Shown here: positions 37,033-47,915 of the stretch, one piece after another | How positions within the stretch are numbered: the stretch's first letter is position 1 | How the letters are laid out: every line of letters begins with the position of its first letter | Assembly (NCBI GenBank): GCA_934555895.1 | Contig: CAKTFH010000007.1 | Location: forward strand, 10,770-74,769 | Source of the DNA: an uncultured Muribaculaceae bacterium | GTDB lineage: Bacteria > Bacteroidota > Bacteroidia > Bacteroidales > Muribaculaceae | Length of the DNA stretch: 64,000 bases | Direction: 5' to 3' | The notes under the pieces: model-generated | Told to the model about the DNA's origin: nothing | Databases searched by the model: none | What the model saw: only the letters and a program-made list of their open reading frames with translations | Made by a program: the position numbers and the translations under genes

Positions 37033-38286
37033 TCAGAATATTTTTTCACCTTTAAGCCATATTTGACTTATAAAAGGTGTGGTGTATGCATAAAGCATAT
37101 ATGCCACTTCTGGCATCGGCGCGGTGGTGAAAAAGCTTGCCTTCATGCCCGGGGCTATGGCTCCGTGAGAAGTCTGGAGCTCCATGGCGGCCGCTCCGTT
37201 GATGGTGACGGCGTTCAGCGCTTGCTCGGGAGTGAGCCGCATGCGTATGCAGCCCAGCGAGGCCACGAAGCGCATGTCGCCAGAAGGCGAGGAGCCGGGA
37301 TTGTAGTCCGAAGCGAGAGCCAGCGGCAGACCGGCAGTTATCATTCCACGTGCATCTCCATAAGGCATGCCGAGGAAGAACGACGCTCCGGGAAGCATGG
37401 TGGGTATTGTGCGGGAGCCGCGCAACGCTTCGATTTCCTCCGCGCCGGCACGCTCCAGATGGTCGACACTCACAGCATCGTGGGCCACTCCCACCTGCAC
37501 GCCGCCCGACACCGCCAGTTCGTTGGCGTGAATCTTCGGTTTCAGTCCGTATTTTGCTGCGGCCTCAAGAATGCGGGCCGTGTGCGCCGGGGTGAAGAAA
37601 CCCTCGTCGCAGAACACATCCACATAGTCGGCCAGCCCCTGCCTGCCCACTTCAGGCAGCATCTCCGTGCAGAGCATCTCCACATAATCATCGATTCGGC
37701 CGGCGTACTCGCGTCCTACGGCATGCGCCCCAAGAAATGTGGACTTAACGGTCACCGGCGCAGTGCGGCGTATGCGGTCAATCACACGCAGCATCTTCAG
37801 TTCGTCGTCGGTTCGCAGTCCGTAGCCGCTCTTTATCTCCATGGCACCGGTACCTTTACGCATCACCTCGTCAACCCGCGCCATAGCCTGGCGGTAGAGG
37901 TCATCCTCAGATGTTTCATGCAACAGGTCGGCCGAATTGAGGATGCCGCCGCCACGGGCGGCAATCTCCTCGTAGCTGAGGCCATGAATCTTGTCGACGA
38001 ACTCCCCTACCCTGTTTCCGGCATACACCACATGGGTGTGGCTGTCGCAGAACGACGGGAAAACCCACTCGCCCTGCATGTCGACTACCTCGGCAGCGCC
38101 GTCTGTGTCGACATCGCCGAAAGAACTCATCGGTCCGATGCCTGTGATGCGGTCGCCGAGCACGGTCATATATGCGTCGTGAAGCACGGGCAGCGTATCC
38201 ATCTCCGCACCGCAAAGCCGCTCTGGCGCGCCCTGGGTATATGCGCCCACTATGGCGCCTATGTTCTTGAAGATTTTAGCAATCAT
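37033..38286 (-). CDS. hutI: Imidazolonepropionase
   Basis: Third step of histidine degradation: hydrolyses 4-imidazolone-5-propionate to N-formimino-L-glutamate. It is an amidohydrolase-fold enzyme (417 residues from the ATG at 38286; a GTG at 38295 overlaps hutH and gives three more residues). Metal-binding motif is FCDSHTHVVYAGNRVGEF, with later SGYGLRTDDELKMLRV, HANELAVSGGVQVGVAHDAVSVDHL and LASDYNPGSSP. All are typical. Last gene of the hut operon, 5 bases after hutH. The stop is only 6 bases from the rubrerythrin promoter. Confidence 0.96.
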   Translation of the reverse strand: MIAKIFKNIGAIVGAYTQGAPERLCGAEMDTLPVLHDAYMTVLGDRITGIGPMSSFGDVDTDGAAEVVDMQGEWVFPSFCDSHTHVVYAGNRVGEFVDKIHGLSYEEIAARGGGILNSADLLHETSEDDLYRQAMARVDEVMRKGTGAMEIKSGYGLRTDDELKMLRVIDRIRRTAPVTVKSTFLGAHAVGREYAGRIDDYVEMLCTEMLPEVGRQGLADYVDVFCDEGFFTPAHTARILEAAAKYGLKPKIHANELAVSGGVQVGVAHDAVSVDHLERAGAEEIEALRGSRTIPTMLPGASFFLGMPYGDARGMITAGLPLALASDYNPGSSPSGDMRFVASLGCIRMRLTPEQALNAVTINGAAAMELQTSHGAIAPGMKASFFTTAPMPEVAYMLYAYTTPFISQIWLKGEKIF

Positions 38287-38291
38287 ATTTC

Positions 38292-39779
38292 TCACACATC
38301 GGTGGTGCGGATAAACTCTTCAGCCGCATTGATATAAGGATACATCACCGTGTCATTTTCAATAAACGGCACATCCTTGCGGAAATCTGCCACCATAGCC
38401 TCAAGCTGAGGCGATGTGCGGAGCGGACGGCGGAATTCAAGCGCCTGGGCTGCATTGAACAGCTCTATGGCCAGCACACGGCGGGTGTTGTCGACCACAC
38501 GCCAGAGCTTTGTCGCGGCGTTGGAACCCATCGACACGTGGTCTTCCTGACCCTGCGACGAGGGGATGGAGTCGCAAGAGTTGGGCCAGCACAGTCCCTT
38601 GCTCTGGTTCACTATCGACGCAGCGGCATACTGAGGTATCATGAAACCGCTGTTCACGCCCGGCTTGGCCACAAGGAACGAGGGGAGTCCTCTCTGACCG
38701 GCGATAAGTTTATATATGCGTCGCTCGGATATGTTCGAAAGCTCGCAGAGCGCCACAGCGAGAAAGTCCATCGGCTGCGCGATAGGTTCGCCATGGAAAT
38801 TACCGGCCGACACTATCAGGTCTTCGTCGGGGAATATGGTGGGATTATCGGTTACGCTATTGATTTCAGTCTCGATAACAGAGGCCACGTAAGCCAAGGT
38901 ATCTTTCGAGGCACCGTGTACCTGCGGAATGCAGCGGAACGAATAGGGGTCCTGCACATGCACCTTGGGTCGCTTGATAAGCTCGCTGCCCTCAAGATAG
39001 GCCATCACGGCCTTGCCGGTGGCAATCTGGCCGGCATGCGGGCGCACCTGCTGAATCTGCGGCAGGAAAGGCTCTATGCGGCCATCGAAGGCGTCGAGCG
39101 AGAGCGCACCGATCTTGTCGGCCCAGCGGCTGAGTTTACGGGCCTCAATCACACACCAGAGGGCATAGGAGCTCATGAACTGGGTGCCGTTGAGCAGCGC
39201 CAGACCCTCCTTGCATTTCAGGGTTACAGGCTCCCAGCCCATGGTCTTGAGCATCTCGTCGGAAGGTATTACCCTGCCGTCCATCTCCACGTCGCCCAGA
39301 CCGAGCAGCGGCAGCGACAGGAGCGCCAGAGGAGCCAGGTCTCCTGATGCGCCCAGCGACCCCTGCTGGCGCACCACAGGGAGGATATCGTGGTTGTACA
39401 TCTCCACAAGACGCTCCACCGTGACGAGCTGCACGCCGGAATTGCCGTAGCTCAGCGACTGTATCTTGGTGAGGAGCATCAGGCGCACCACCTCGTTGGG
39501 CACACGCTCGCCCACGCTGCACGAATGCGACATCACCAGGTTGCGCTGCAAAGCCTGCAGACTGTCGGATGAAATGGAGATGTTGCACAGCGAGCCGAAT
39601 CCGGTGGTGATGCCGTAAAGAGGCTCTCCTCCGGCTTCCACGCGGCGGTCAAGATACTCACGGCAACGGACAATGCGCTCGCGGGCATCGTCGCTGAGAG
39701 CAAGATGCATGCCGTTCTTTATGATTTGCTCCACACGGTCGATAGTCAGAAGGGCGGAGCTGATATGATGAACTTCCAT
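38292..39779 (-). CDS. hutH: Histidine ammonia-lyase
   Basis: First step of histidine degradation: removes ammonia from histidine to give urocanate. 495 residues. The triad Ala-Ser-Gly that cyclises to the MIO cofactor is seen in GSLGASGDLAPLALLSLPLLG. Other conserved parts are GITTGFGSLCNI, NGTQFMSSYALW and SSQGQEDHVSMGSNAATKL. It lies 98 bases after hutU and is tightly linked to hutI. Confidence 0.97.
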   Translation of the reverse strand: MEVHHISSALLTIDRVEQIIKNGMHLALSDDARERIVRCREYLDRRVEAGGEPLYGITTGFGSLCNISISSDSLQALQRNLVMSHSCSVGERVPNEVVRLMLLTKIQSLSYGNSGVQLVTVERLVEMYNHDILPVVRQQGSLGASGDLAPLALLSLPLLGLGDVEMDGRVIPSDEMLKTMGWEPVTLKCKEGLALLNGTQFMSSYALWCVIEARKLSRWADKIGALSLDAFDGRIEPFLPQIQQVRPHAGQIATGKAVMAYLEGSELIKRPKVHVQDPYSFRCIPQVHGASKDTLAYVASVIETEINSVTDNPTIFPDEDLIVSAGNFHGEPIAQPMDFLAVALCELSNISERRIYKLIAGQRGLPSFLVAKPGVNSGFMIPQYAAASIVNQSKGLCWPNSCDSIPSSQGQEDHVSMGSNAATKLWRVVDNTRRVLAIELFNAAQALEFRRPLRTSPQLEAMVADFRKDVPFIENDTVMYPYINAAEEFIRTTDV

Positions 39780-39877
39780 TCAGAAATTTTTGATTGATAT
39801 GTTATTACTTGAATCTCAAAAACATCGGTTTGTCACTGTAAGCGCCACTTGTGGCGCCTCAATGCCACCGCAGTAGC

Positions 39878-41893
39878 TCAGTGCTTCAAGGCGGAGCGAA
39901 CCAGCTCCGGGTCGGCCATATTGGGCAGAGTGACTTTCAGGCCCGGAGTGCGCTCCATCTCGCGGCGTATGGCCGAGAGGGCACCCTTGTTGCGGGCCCA
40001 CGAGCGGCGTGCTATGCCGTTGTTCACATCCCAGAGCAGCATCTCGCTTATGGCACGGTCGGAGGCATCGGAGCCGTCGATGACCATGCCGAAGCCACCG
40101 TTGATGACCTCGCCCCAGCCTACTCCGCCGCCGTTGTGAATCGACACCCATGTGGCGCCGCGGAACGAGTCGCCGATGACATTCTGCACCGCCATGTCGG
40201 CGCAGTGGTTCGAACCGTCGTAGATATTAGAGGTCTCACGATAGGGAGAGTCGGTTCCCGACACATCGTGATGGTCGCGGCCGAGCACCACGGGCGCTGA
40301 AATCTCGCCACGGCGGATGGCATCGTTGAAGGCGCGGGCAATGCGTATGCGGCCCTCGCTGTCGGCATAGAGGATGCGTGCCTGCGAACCAACCACAAGA
40401 TGGTTTTCTTCGGCCTTACGTATCCAGTGGAGATTGTCTGCAAGTTGTCCGTGAATCTCTTCCGGCGCCTCGGCGAGCATCTGCTCGAGCACCTCGGCTG
40501 CCAGACGGTCTGTGACGGCGAGGTCCTCGGGTTTGCCCGAGGTAACCACCCAGCGGAACGGGCCGAACCCATAGTCGAAGAAGAGCGGACCCATGATGTC
40601 CTGCACATAGGAAGGATAGCGGAAAGTGCCGTCGGCCTTCATCACATCGGCACCGGCACGCGACGATTCGAGGAGGAAAGCGTTGCCGTAGTCGAAGAAG
40701 TACATGCCTCGGTCGGCAAGCCTGTTGATGGCCTTCACCTGACGGCGCAGGCTCTCCTGCACGGCCTCACGGAAACGTGCCGGCTCCTCGGCCATCATGC
40801 GGCGTGCCTCCTCATAGCTCATGCCCACGGGATAATATCCGCCGGCCCAGGGATTATGGAGCGATGTCTGGTCGCTGCCGAGGTCCACGGCAACCTCCTC
40901 GTCGGCGAGGCGTTCCCAGAGGTCGACCACATTGCCCTGATATGCCAGCGAGACAGTCTCGCCGGCCTCCATGGCACGGCGCATGCGGGGCAGCAGTTCG
41001 TCGAGTGAGGTGTAGACCTCGTCTACCCAGCCCTGCGCCTTACGCTTCTCCACAGCCTTGGGGTTGATTTCGGCTGTCACGCTCACCACTCCGGCGATAT
41101 TGCCGGCCTTAGGCTGCGCTCCCGACATGCCGCCGAGACCGGCGGTGACGAAGAGCATGCCGCGCTGGTCGGGACGCTCGGCCGTGAAACGCTTGCGGGC
41201 GGCGTTAAGCACCGTGATGGTGGTGCCGTGCACAATGCCCTGCGGACCGATATACATATAGCTGCCGGCGGTCATCTGGCCATACTGGCTCACGCCCATG
41301 GCATTCATGCGCTCCCAGTCGTCGGGCTTGGAGTAGTTTGGTATCACCATACCGTTGGTAACCACCACGCGGGGCGCCTTCTCATGCGATGGGAAAAGGC
41401 CCAGCGGATGGCCTGAATACATCACCAGAGTCTGCTCGTCGGTCATTTCCGAGAGATACTTCATGGCCAGGCGATACTGCGCCCAATTCTGGAACACAGC
41501 TCCGTTGCCTCCGTAAGTAATCAATTCGTGGGGATGCTGAGCTACGGCGGGATCGAGATTGTTCTGAATCATCATCATAATGGCGGCAGCCTTGCGCGAT
41601 TTCGCAGGATAGGCATCGATGGGACGGGCTTTCATCTCGTAGTCGGGACGCAGGCGATACATATATATACGGCCGTACCGGCGCAACTCTTCGGCAAATT
41701 CAGGCGCGAGCTCGGCATGCTGCTCCACGGGAAAATAACGGAGGGCATTGGCGAGCGCGAGCTCTTTTTCAGCAGGAGTAAGGATATCCTTGCGTCGGGG
41801 AGCATGGTTCACATCGGGGTCGTAGGGCTTAGGTGCGGGGAGCACGGCCGGTATGCCGCACTTTATATCATTCCGGAATTCTTCAAGTGTCAT
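39878..41893 (-). CDS. hutU: Urocanate hydratase
   Basis: Second step of histidine degradation: adds water to urocanate using tightly bound NAD+ as electrophile, giving imidazolonepropionate. At 671 residues it belongs to the longer Bacteroidetes form. Recognisable segments are ITYGGNGAVFQNWAQYRLAMKYL, MTAGSYMYIGPQGIVHGTT, the NAD-binding FVTAGLGGMSGAQPKAG, DLGSDQTSLHNPWAGGYYPVG and FRGATWVSIHNGGGVGWGEVINGGFG. It follows ftcD by 21 bases. Confidence 0.97.
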   Translation of the reverse strand: MTLEEFRNDIKCGIPAVLPAPKPYDPDVNHAPRRKDILTPAEKELALANALRYFPVEQHAELAPEFAEELRRYGRIYMYRLRPDYEMKARPIDAYPAKSRKAAAIMMMIQNNLDPAVAQHPHELITYGGNGAVFQNWAQYRLAMKYLSEMTDEQTLVMYSGHPLGLFPSHEKAPRVVVTNGMVIPNYSKPDDWERMNAMGVSQYGQMTAGSYMYIGPQGIVHGTTITVLNAARKRFTAERPDQRGMLFVTAGLGGMSGAQPKAGNIAGVVSVTAEINPKAVEKRKAQGWVDEVYTSLDELLPRMRRAMEAGETVSLAYQGNVVDLWERLADEEVAVDLGSDQTSLHNPWAGGYYPVGMSYEEARRMMAEEPARFREAVQESLRRQVKAINRLADRGMYFFDYGNAFLLESSRAGADVMKADGTFRYPSYVQDIMGPLFFDYGFGPFRWVVTSGKPEDLAVTDRLAAEVLEQMLAEAPEEIHGQLADNLHWIRKAEENHLVVGSQARILYADSEGRIRIARAFNDAIRRGEISAPVVLGRDHHDVSGTDSPYRETSNIYDGSNHCADMAVQNVIGDSFRGATWVSIHNGGGVGWGEVINGGFGMVIDGSDASDRAISEMLLWDVNNGIARRSWARNKGALSAIRREMERTPGLKVTLPNMADPELVRSALKH

Positions 41894-41914
41894 GTGCTAT
41901 ATGATTTCTATCGG

Positions 41915-43609
41915 TTAGTCTATCTTGGAGTTTACAATGTCGAGCACGCGGCGCTCTGCCTCCTCGGCATCGGCGGCTATGCCGGCAGCCTCTTTGAGGA
42001 GGGTTTCGGCCACCTCACGGTTTTTGAGACCTGCGGCATTGATGCGCACATTGAGATAAGCTCCAAGCACAGCGCTGCGGGCAGCAAGAGCACCTACTCC
42101 TGCATCGCTCACCGAAGCCGGATTGCCTGTCTCGGCCATAAGTCCGAGCAACGGAAATGTGGCATTGGCGGCCTTCATTGTGCGCAGTGGCACCTCGGTA
42201 GCATAGAGTGTCGCATCCTGTATGGCTTTCGAGCGAGCTTCCTTCTCCTCGACAGTGGCTTTGGGGAGCTTGAACGCGTCCATTATGCGGTTGAAGGCTG
42301 CTGTATCCTCGTCGACCAGGTTGAGAAGCGATTTCAGAAGCACCTGCCCCTCCTCGGCGGCACGGCTGAAGTCTTCCCAGCGGTCATCCCATCCGGGTTT
42401 ATGAGCCGAAAGGTTGGCCACCATTGTGCCCAAGGCCGCTGCCAGAGCGCCCATATATGCCGAAATAGAGCCACCGCCCGGAGCGGGCGACTCGCTGGCT
42501 GTCTCCTGTGCGAATTCGGTGCAAGTAAGATCGGTCAGCTGGCTGCCGGTGTCTGAGGCAATGAGGTCTTCAATCACTTTTTCCTTGACCACGAATGGCT
42601 TGAGGTCGTCGAGACCCATCGACTTCACGGCGATGCGGATTATCTCGTCGTCGGAGATGCCGAATGAGCGCTCCTGTTTGCGCAGATAGTGCTTGCCGGC
42701 CTCGATGAGTGTGCGACGGGGCACGAGCCCCACGATTTCAGTGCCGGTGACACGCACTCCGCGGGCTTCAGCCGCGCGACACACTTCGTCGAACGCCTTG
42801 TGCAACGGGGTGGCGGCAATGTCGGTGATATTCATCGATACCTGCGCGATGCCGTATTCGTCGATATACCACCCTATGGCCTTGGTGCCTTTGAGCGTGC
42901 CGGGAATCATCACCGGCTTGCCATCGGCGTCAAGCACCGGAGCGTCGGTGACTTTCGGTCCCTGGCGCATAGGGCGTCCCTTCTCGCGCACATCAAAAGC
43001 GATGGCGTTGGCGCGGCGAGTGGATGTGGTGTTCAGATTGAAATTCACTGCTATGAGAAAATCGCGGGCGCCTACAACTGTGGCTCCCGTGCGGGCCATG
43101 TGTGCGTCGAACGGACGGGCACCGAAGTCAGGTGCTTCCCCTGGCTTGTCGGCGCGTTCGGCCAGGCCCTCGTACTCGCCCTTGCGCACAACAGCGAGGT
43201 TCTTTCGCTCCGGCGCGAAGGCGGCCGCCTCGTAGCAATAGGTAGGCACCTCAAGTTCGGTGGCTATGCGCTCGGCAAGTTTACGGGCCAGATCGGCGCA
43301 CTCCTCGAGCGTGATGCCGCTCACGGGGATAAGCGGAAGCACATCGGTGGCACCGATGCGGGGGTGGGCTCCGTGATGGTGACTCATGTCGATGAGTTCG
43401 GCGGCACGGCGCACGCTGCGGAACGCCGCTTCGGTGACGGCCTCAGGCTCGCCGACAAAAGTCACCACAGTGCGGTTGGTGGCTTCTCCGGGGTCCACAT
43501 CGAGCACCTTCACCCCTTCTACCTCACTTATCGACTTCACTATACTGTCGATGACATCTCGGTTGCGCCCTTCGCTGAAATTGGGCACACACTCTACGAT
43601 TCTCTTCAT
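41915..43609 (-). CDS. ftcD: Bifunctional glutamate formimidoyltransferase / formimidoyl-THF cyclodeaminase
   Basis: Moves the formimino group of formiminoglutamate to tetrahydrofolate, giving glutamate, then deaminates the product to 5,10-methenyl-THF and ammonia. The start at 43609 (MKRIVECVPNFSEGRN) is canonical, giving 564 residues. The upstream extension of the open frame has no support. Residues 1-330 are the transferase (MSHHHGAHPRIGATDVLPLIPV; FLIAVNFNLNTT). Residues about 360-564 are the cyclodeaminase (ETASESPAPGGGSISAYMGALAAALGTMVANLS). This fusion replaces HutG/HutF routes, so the operon feeds one-carbon metabolism. First gene of the operon. Confidence 0.96.
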   Translation of the reverse strand: MKRIVECVPNFSEGRNRDVIDSIVKSISEVEGVKVLDVDPGEATNRTVVTFVGEPEAVTEAAFRSVRRAAELIDMSHHHGAHPRIGATDVLPLIPVSGITLEECADLARKLAERIATELEVPTYCYEAAAFAPERKNLAVVRKGEYEGLAERADKPGEAPDFGARPFDAHMARTGATVVGARDFLIAVNFNLNTTSTRRANAIAFDVREKGRPMRQGPKVTDAPVLDADGKPVMIPGTLKGTKAIGWYIDEYGIAQVSMNITDIAATPLHKAFDEVCRAAEARGVRVTGTEIVGLVPRRTLIEAGKHYLRKQERSFGISDDEIIRIAVKSMGLDDLKPFVVKEKVIEDLIASDTGSQLTDLTCTEFAQETASESPAPGGGSISAYMGALAAALGTMVANLSAHKPGWDDRWEDFSRAAEEGQVLLKSLLNLVDEDTAAFNRIMDAFKLPKATVEEKEARSKAIQDATLYATEVPLRTMKAANATFPLLGLMAETGNPASVSDAGVGALAARSAVLGAYLNVRINAAGLKNREVAETLLKEAAGIAADAEEAERRVLDIVNSKID

Positions 43610-43629
43610 GGTTCGGTTGCTTAAACTTA

Positions 43630-43646
43630 ATCCCGTGAATCGGGAT
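43630..43646 (-). promoter_or_regulatory. Small hairpin at the 5' end of the hut mRNA
   Basis: ATCCCG/CGGGAT around TGAAT, a 6-bp palindrome between the -7 element (43655-43662) and the ftcD start. It would lie at the extreme 5' end of the transcript, as a stabilising hairpin or an operator. Confidence 0.4.
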
Positions 43647-43654
43647 ATTTTTTG

Positions 43655-43662
43655 CAAATATA
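43655..43662 (-). promoter_or_regulatory. -7 promoter element of the hut operon
   Basis: TATATTTG on the minus strand, 46 bases before ftcD. The CAAA at 43677-43680 (TTTG on the minus strand) is 14 bases away, closer than consensus. Confidence 0.6.
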
Positions 43663-43789
43663 CACTATCCGCGGCACAAACCGGCACACCGGAGCCATAT
43701 TTTTCAACATATGTTTCCAATCTGTAACTTACCCGGGCACACTGTCAGGGTGAACCAATAATCCGCTCGATTGTATTCACTATAAGAGC

Positions 43790-43820
43790 CGTATCCCGCA
43801 AAGGTGCAAAAGGGACACGG
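43790..43820. repeat. Hairpin upstream of the MscS gene
   Basis: CCGTATCCC pairs with GGGACACGG with one mismatch around a 14-base loop containing CAAAGGTG. It ends about 28 bases before the mscS-like start; possible leader structure. Confidence 0.35.
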
Positions 43821-43847
43821 CGCCAATGTTTCAACTAAACTGTCATT

Positions 43848-45305
43848 ATGATGCGAGCATGCATGATTCTTTTGGCCGATGTGCACGACCTAAGCCGCTT
43901 TGTGGATACCCACAGTGGCAATTCCTACGCAATTGCCCACTGGATAATGAATATCGTGGACTGGATACTCGGAGCGTTCGGTCTCGAAAACAACCAGACC
44001 CTTGTAACAGCCCTGTATGCCATGGTGGTGTTCGGGGTGGCTTTCGGCGTGGGCTATGTTACGCAGATAGGCGTGCTATATCTTACACGCATGATGGCAC
44101 GTCACTGGAGCGGCGACATGTATACGAGCCTGCTCGGTGTGAAATTTTTCCACAAGATATGCCGCATCATACCGGCTCTTGTATTTCTTATCCTGATACA
44201 GTTCACACTATCGGCCCACGACACACTCTCGAGAGCGCTCACCCAGATCACGCTTATTTATGTGGTGTTCGTCACAACCCGCGCCTTCTCGGCACTCATA
44301 ACTGCCATATGGATGCATGTCGACGCCCGCGAAAACAAGCGGCGATTGCCGTTGCGCGGCCTCTCACAACTTGCCAAAGGCGTGGTGTGGGCAATAGCGC
44401 TCATCATAATAGTGGCGATTCTCGTCGACAAGTCGCCCGCACGACTTCTGGCCGGACTCGGCGCATTTGCGGCAGTGCTGATGCTGATATTCAAAGACAG
44501 CATCCTCGGTCTCGTGGCGGGAGTGCAGCTTTCAGAAAACGACTCACTGCATGTGGGCGACTGGATAAAAGTGAACGGCACCGATGCCAACGGTACGGTG
44601 CAGGAGGTGTCGCTCACGGCCGTAACGGTGCTCAATTGGGACAAGACCACCACCACTCTCCCGCCCTACAGCCTCATAAGCGGGAGCTTCACCAATTACC
44701 GCAGCATGCAGCAGAGTGGCACGCGCCGCATACAGCGGTCATATATGATAGATGCCGACAGTGTGCTGCCTGCCACACCGCAGATGCTCGAAAACATCAA
44801 AAAAGTGCCCTTCATGAACGACTACATCACCCGCAAGGTGGCGCAGCGCGACGCCGGCCACACTGCCGATGTGAACAATCCCGAGGGACTTGTCGACGGC
44901 ACCATCGACACCAACCTGGGCATGTTCCGCGCATACCTCAAGATGTGGCTCGATGCATCGCCGATGATTTCGCACGAGAGCGACTGCTTCGTCACCACTC
45001 TGCCGCAGACACCCAACGGCATACCTCTGCAGGTCTACTGCTTCACCGACACCTCTAAATGGTTCCCCTACGAGGCCATCCAAGCCACGGTGTTCGAGCA
45101 GATAGCCGCCATGCTCCCCGCCTTCCAGCTCTACACCTTCGAACTTGCCTCAGGCCGCGATACAGTGGTCGACGGTTACCTCGGCGCCCACGGCTCGCCC
45201 GACAACGTATTCGGCATCCCGTATCCGTTCTACCAGGCGCCCGACGCCCCCGACAGCCCCGATTCCACCAAGCCGCAGACCCCGTCGCAGACTCCGGCGA
45301 GCTAA
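43848..45305 (+). CDS. MscS-family mechanosensitive channel (YbdG-like)
   Basis: A 485-residue inner-membrane protein that should open under membrane tension to relieve osmotic shock. About five membrane helices (residues about 45-70, 100-120, 130-150, 175-200, then the pore helix) lead into the MscS core: ARLLAGLGAFAAVLMLIFKDSILGLVAGVQLSENDSLHVGDWI and the beta domain KVNGTDANGTVQEVSLTAVTVLNWDKTTTTLPPYSLISGSF. The long cytoplasmic part is like YbdG/YnaI-sized members. A Pro/Asp/Ser-rich tail ends the protein. Two adjacent ATG codons make the exact start uncertain by one residue. Stands alone between the hut operon and gap. Confidence 0.93.
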   Translation: MMRACMILLADVHDLSRFVDTHSGNSYAIAHWIMNIVDWILGAFGLENNQTLVTALYAMVVFGVAFGVGYVTQIGVLYLTRMMARHWSGDMYTSLLGVKFFHKICRIIPALVFLILIQFTLSAHDTLSRALTQITLIYVVFVTTRAFSALITAIWMHVDARENKRRLPLRGLSQLAKGVVWAIALIIIVAILVDKSPARLLAGLGAFAAVLMLIFKDSILGLVAGVQLSENDSLHVGDWIKVNGTDANGTVQEVSLTAVTVLNWDKTTTTLPPYSLISGSFTNYRSMQQSGTRRIQRSYMIDADSVLPATPQMLENIKKVPFMNDYITRKVAQRDAGHTADVNNPEGLVDGTIDTNLGMFRAYLKMWLDASPMISHESDCFVTTLPQTPNGIPLQVYCFTDTSKWFPYEAIQATVFEQIAAMLPAFQLYTFELASGRDTVVDGYLGAHGSPDNVFGIPYPFYQAPDAPDSPDSTKPQTPSQTPAS

Positions 45306-45416
45306 CGACTTGTCAAAATGCGTTGTAGCCGAATATTCATCGTTAAATAAGGTTTCAAGTGTCAGCTGCCGCCAAAAAAATCAGCAACGCGGCACAAAAC
45401 TTTTCAGAAAAATCAT

Positions 45417-45424
45417 TAACTTTG
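45417..45424 (+). promoter_or_regulatory. -7 promoter element of gap
   Basis: TAACTTTG, matching TAnnTTTG, giving a leader of about 110 bases before gap. The -33 region is weak. Confidence 0.6.
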
Positions 45425-45473
45425 CATCGCGTAATCCGCACCCTTCGCTCATCGTGCAACGAAGGCCGGTTAA

Positions 45474-46553
<1,080 letters not shown>

Positions 46554-46577
46554 TCCATAGCCCAATCAAGAAAATTC

Positions 46578-46614
46578 CGGGGACTGTGCAGCAAGGCACA
46601 GCCCCCGTTTTATA
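46578..46614 (+). terminator. Terminator after gap
   Basis: Stem GGGG-CTGTGC/GCACAG-CCCC (one bulge) with an AGCAAG loop, followed by CGTTTTATATT, 25 bases after the gap stop. Confidence 0.85.
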
Positions 46615-46652
46615 TTATCTTTCAATGAATCAATTCAAGGAGGGCGGAGAGG

Positions 46653-47891
46653 TTATTTGAAGAGCTTTTTGAATGGGTTCAGCTCAGCCTTTATCTTTTT
46701 ACGAAGACACTCGGCCTGATAGTCCTCGGACTGGCAGTCGCCAAGAGTATTAAGCGCCATAAGTTTATGTCCCTGCTTGTAAAGCGCCTCGGCTTTCTTA
46801 CAGCATGCCCTTGAGCTGATGCGGGGTTCATATGCCAGCCTCTTCGCAACATCAAACCACCGTATTGCCTCCTTCAAATCCTGTGTCGCATATCGACCTT
46901 CAAGCAGCACTTCTCCATACTCCAGCGCCGGGCAATGTATATCCGTGCTCCGCGACTCCTCCTGGAGAACCGCAGCCCTTTTCAGAGCCGCGACATACTT
47001 GACATTTTCATCGGTGCTTCTATAACACCACGCAAGAATCCGGGCACCAACAGCGTCATTCTGCCCGGCAGCTTCGGTTGCCCACGGAATGGCCTTGTCA
47101 TATTCCCTGCACCAATAATACATCTCGGCCAGCAACGACTTGGCTTTCACATGATTCTTTCGGGCCGCTTTCCCAAGCCAATGCTCCGCCTGACGATAAT
47201 GCCTGTCACCCCCGATTTTTATATTGCTGCCGAAAGGATAATATTCTCCGAAGCCCATGGCATACTCAGCCTCCGTTTTACCCCGGTTCGCCAAAGATTC
47301 GACCTTTTCAAGTACCTCCTGAATATTAAACTTACGGCGGCGGACCATGTCTATATATTTCCGACAAAGTTCGGCCTCTTCAGGTGTAACGGCATATTCC
47401 AGCGAGTTATCCTGCGGCACGATTTTTTTGACCGGAGCGGCTTTGGGAACTACCGACTCGGCAGGCTTGACCGCCTGCTGCTTCGACAACCGGAGCCAAC
47501 AGCGCAGGTCGTCGACCAACTTGTCAAGCTGTATCTTCTCGGTAGCGTCGATATTGTTCTTCGAGCCATATTCCATGAGAAATATGTTGTCGAGAGGCGT
47601 TGAGTCAAGTTTCACGAGCACTACGCGCTTCTTCTTGGCATGTGCATAGTTCAGTTCCTTAATGGTCCAGTCGTTCTCGAAGTCGATGTTGGTATGCGCC
47701 GATGAGTGCATGAACAGCACAACCTCCGCCGTATCTATGGCACGGCATATGACCGAAGCGAACTGAACACTGCTTTCGATTCCATCGAGGTCTACCCAAC
47801 ATTTTATGCCGAGCCGCAACTCCACATATCTGACAATAGAAAATACCTGCTCTTTGTTCTTTCTCTTGTAGCTTATGAATATTTTTGCCAT
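46653..47891 (-). CDS. TIR-domain protein with Sel1/TPR-like repeats
   Basis: A 412-residue soluble protein from the ATG at 47891 (MAKIFISYKRKNKEQVF); a TTG at 47927 is less likely. Residues 1-140 form a TIR domain: IFISYKRKNKEQ, KCWVDLDGIESSVQFASVICRAIDTAEVVLFMHSSAHTN, then FENDWTIKELNYA. The DWxxKE pattern matches the catalytic glutamate site of NAD-cleaving TIRs such as SARM1 (Glu 79 here), so activity is plausible. A Pro/Lys linker (about 145-165) leads to Sel1/TPR-like helices (AEYAMGFGEYYPFG, AEHWLGKAARKNHVKAKSLLAEMYYW, AIRWFDVAKRLA). No signal or membrane helix. No defence genes are adjacent, so immune role is inference. A long hairpin precedes it. Confidence 0.8.
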   Translation of the reverse strand: MAKIFISYKRKNKEQVFSIVRYVELRLGIKCWVDLDGIESSVQFASVICRAIDTAEVVLFMHSSAHTNIDFENDWTIKELNYAHAKKKRVVLVKLDSTPLDNIFLMEYGSKNNIDATEKIQLDKLVDDLRCWLRLSKQQAVKPAESVVPKAAPVKKIVPQDNSLEYAVTPEEAELCRKYIDMVRRRKFNIQEVLEKVESLANRGKTEAEYAMGFGEYYPFGSNIKIGGDRHYRQAEHWLGKAARKNHVKAKSLLAEMYYWCREYDKAIPWATEAAGQNDAVGARILAWCYRSTDENVKYVAALKRAAVLQEESRSTDIHCPALEYGEVLLEGRYATQDLKEAIRWFDVAKRLAYEPRISSRACCKKAEALYKQGHKLMALNTLGDCQSEDYQAECLRKKIKAELNPFKKLFK

Positions 47892-47915
47892 AGCAAAGCC
47901 AGAGGGGATAAAGCA

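Noticed and set aside
43826..45058. 410-codon frame overlapping the MscS gene on the same strand
   Set aside because: Its translation is Arg/His-rich without a domain, whereas the overlapping frame is a clear MscS channel.
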